A stretch of 64,000 nucleotides of DNA from VAZQ01 sp963725065 (GTDB lineage Bacteria; Pseudomonadota; Alphaproteobacteria; Rhizobiales; Xanthobacteraceae), in contig CAVRXD010000053.1 in assembly GCA_963725065.1 (NCBI GenBank), positions 186,001-250,000 of the forward strand, written 5' to 3'. A program made the position numbers and the translations under genes. This document shows, one piece after another, positions 62,995-64,000 of this stretch. How positions within the stretch are numbered: position 1 is the first letter of the stretch; each line of letters begins with the position of its first letter. The notes under the pieces were generated by a model, which saw only the letters and a program-made list of their open reading frames with translations, did no database searches and was not told where the DNA came from.

Positions 62995-63350
62995 AGGCAA
63001 AATTGCAAGCGCCGAGCCGCCGGCGCGTCCACGCGCATTGTTAATAACAATGAATTAACAATGCTAATTTGCAATTCTGCAAATTGTCTCGCAGCCGCAG
63101 GCGTATCCACTGACATAGTCCTCCCGTCCTCCTCACCTGGAGCATGCACGCAGCGCCACGCCGCGCGCGCATGCAACGCGCGCAGGCCGAAGGCCCGGCG
63201 CGACCGGCCGCAACGTTTCCGCACACATGTCTTGAGATTACCGATTCATACAAGATTCGGGTAACGCGAGTCAAGAGCGGAATGCGCGGCCCGCCCCACC
63301 CCGCCAGATCGCCCCGCGCCTCCCGCGCGCCGGGGCCGCGGCCATTGGCG
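62995..63350. other. 356-base intergenic region with an AT-rich island and dyad
   Basis: Between two convergent gene ends. At 63040-63085 the DNA is AT-rich, with TTAA-CAATG repeats and a perfect dyad AATTTGCA-N4-TGCAAATT (63066-63085). No open frame with a credible start is seen, and the right part is GC-rich without structure I can name. Confidence 0.45.
63066..63085. promoter_or_regulatory. Dyad resembling the one upstream of livK
   Basis: Arms AATTTGCA and TGCAAATT with a four-base spacer; the livK-side dyad at 58288-58308 has arms AATTTGCG and CGCAAATT with a five-base spacer. The likeness suggests a shared binding protein, or a chance AT-rich hairpin at a gene end. Confidence 0.35.
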
Positions 63351-64000
63351 TTACAGCCGCTCCTTCAGGAAGCGGATGAGACGCGGCGCCATGAAGCCGG
63401 AATAGCTCCCGGGCTCGTCGATCGGATCGCTGAGCCAGTAATGCGGCGCCCCCTGCACAATGCAGGTGCGCACGAAAAAGTTTGCCTGCTTCAGTCGCAG
63501 CAGGAACGCGTCAGTGTGCGCTCGCCGGTCGACGAGATCGTCCTCGGTGCCCACGCTCAGCAGCACGCCGATGTGGTTGTTGGCGAACGTGGCGTAGTTG
63601 ATCGACGAAGCCTCGAAATAGCGCTTCGGATCGTCCATGGGCGAAGCGCCCATGAAATTCTCGATGTTGTTCTCGCGCGGGCTTTGCAGCAGGTAGCGCT
63701 GCCACATCTCGACGAGGTCGTAGACGCCGTAGACGCCGATCAGCGCCTTCACCTTGCTGCTGACCTTGGCATGCGCGTCGTTCGGATAGGTGCCCTGGAA
63801 GCTCGCGCCGCCGAGCGCGGCCAGCGAGGCGAGATGGCCGCCGGCGGAAGCGCCGAACAATCCGATCCGCTCGGGATCGATCTTGAGCTCGCCGGCGCTG
63901 CCGCGGACGAATTGCACCGCTGCCAGCACGTCGTTGACGGCTTGCGGGAACATCTTCTGGCCCTTCTTGGCCAGGCGATAGCTGATGGCGAACAGCCCGT
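63351..64000 (-). CDS. Alpha/beta hydrolase (esterase type), 5' end outside the window
   Basis: The C-terminal part of an alpha/beta hydrolase. The reading frame continues to the window edge (LFAISYRLAKKGQK precedes the ATG at 63953), so that ATG is internal. The nucleophile elbow is GASAG in GLFGASAGGHL; the catalytic acid is likely in TEDDLVD and the His in GAPHYW. The pattern resembles the HSL/BD-FAE-like esterases acting on small acyl esters. The last about 215 residues are present. It is convergent with the DUF1932 gene. Confidence 0.83.
   Translation of the reverse strand, partial: GLFAISYRLAKKGQKMFPQAVNDVLAAVQFVRGSAGELKIDPERIGLFGASAGGHLASLAALGGASFQGTYPNDAHAKVSSKVKALIGVYGVYDLVEMWQRYLLQSPRENNIENFMGASPMDDPKRYFEASSINYATFANNHIGVLLSVGTEDDLVDRRAHTDAFLLRLKQANFFVRTCIVQGAPHYWLSDPIDEPGSYSGFMAPRLIRFLKERL

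Noticed and set aside
1..64000. Mobile elements, CRISPR arrays, prophage or tRNA-linked integration
   Set aside because: No transposase, integrase, regular repeat-spacer array or tRNA-like cloverleaf was recognised on reading both strands.

Overview
The window is high-GC DNA from an alphaproteobacterium, most likely a Bradyrhizobium-like member of the Hyphomicrobiales. I infer this from an Omp2-type porin remnant at 47201-48702, a 63-residue zinc-ribbon protein and a DUF6165 protein of kinds I associate with Bradyrhizobium, abundant TRAP and Liv transporters, and many overlapping start/stop codons. No tRNA, rRNA, CRISPR array, insertion sequence or phage gene was seen.

Layout. (1) 1-5750, sugar-acid uptake and metabolism: uronate dehydrogenase and a GntR/FCD regulator diverge from a DctPQM TRAP transporter, followed by an SDR and a 4-oxalocrotonate tautomerase. 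(2) 5751-9472, small conserved proteins, a secreted lectin-like protein and a Tat-type amidohydrolase. (3) 9633-31859, a surface-polysaccharide locus. From 31859 down to 10688 nearly all genes lie on the minus strand and many overlap by 1-8 bases. (4) 32102-49731, glycosyltransferases, a WecA-type initiating transferase, a CapD/WbpM-type dehydratase, an O-antigen ligase-like protein and the lipopolysaccharide inner-core heptose genes (hldE, hldD, waaF, waaC), plus the broken porin. (5) 49909-53163, an MsbA-like exporter, an FAH-family hydrolase and a beta-class GST. (6) 53369-60049, a livKHMGF branched-chain-type ABC operon, a divergent MarR regulator and an enoyl-CoA hydratase-family gene. 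(7) 60138-64000, an orphan NitT/TauT-type binding protein, a class II aldolase, a 3-hydroxyisobutyrate-dehydrogenase-like gene and a partial alpha/beta hydrolase.

The most unusual part is 10688-26854. One block makes CDP-4-keto-6-deoxyglucose (rfbF, rfbG) and sits in the same coupled run as a stand-alone pair of TPP-dependent E1 alpha/beta subunits, with no E2 or E3, and a C-methyltransferase. A second block holds GmhA-like, GmhB-like and transaldolase genes, two epimerases (one frameshifted) and a HldE-like protein whose two domains are in reversed order. A canonical HldE/HldD pair for core heptose lies separately at 43219-45700. A nucleotide-sugar dehydrogenase in the locus has Asn where the family carries its catalytic Cys. 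Together these suggest a pathway for an unusual branched or higher-carbon sugar, possibly decorated by the formyltransferase, amidotransferase, methyltransferases and deacetylase encoded nearby. The final structure cannot be read from sequence.

Many starts were moved from the longest reading frame to internal ATG or GTG codons on the basis of ribosome-binding sites or 4-base overlaps; each entry says so.
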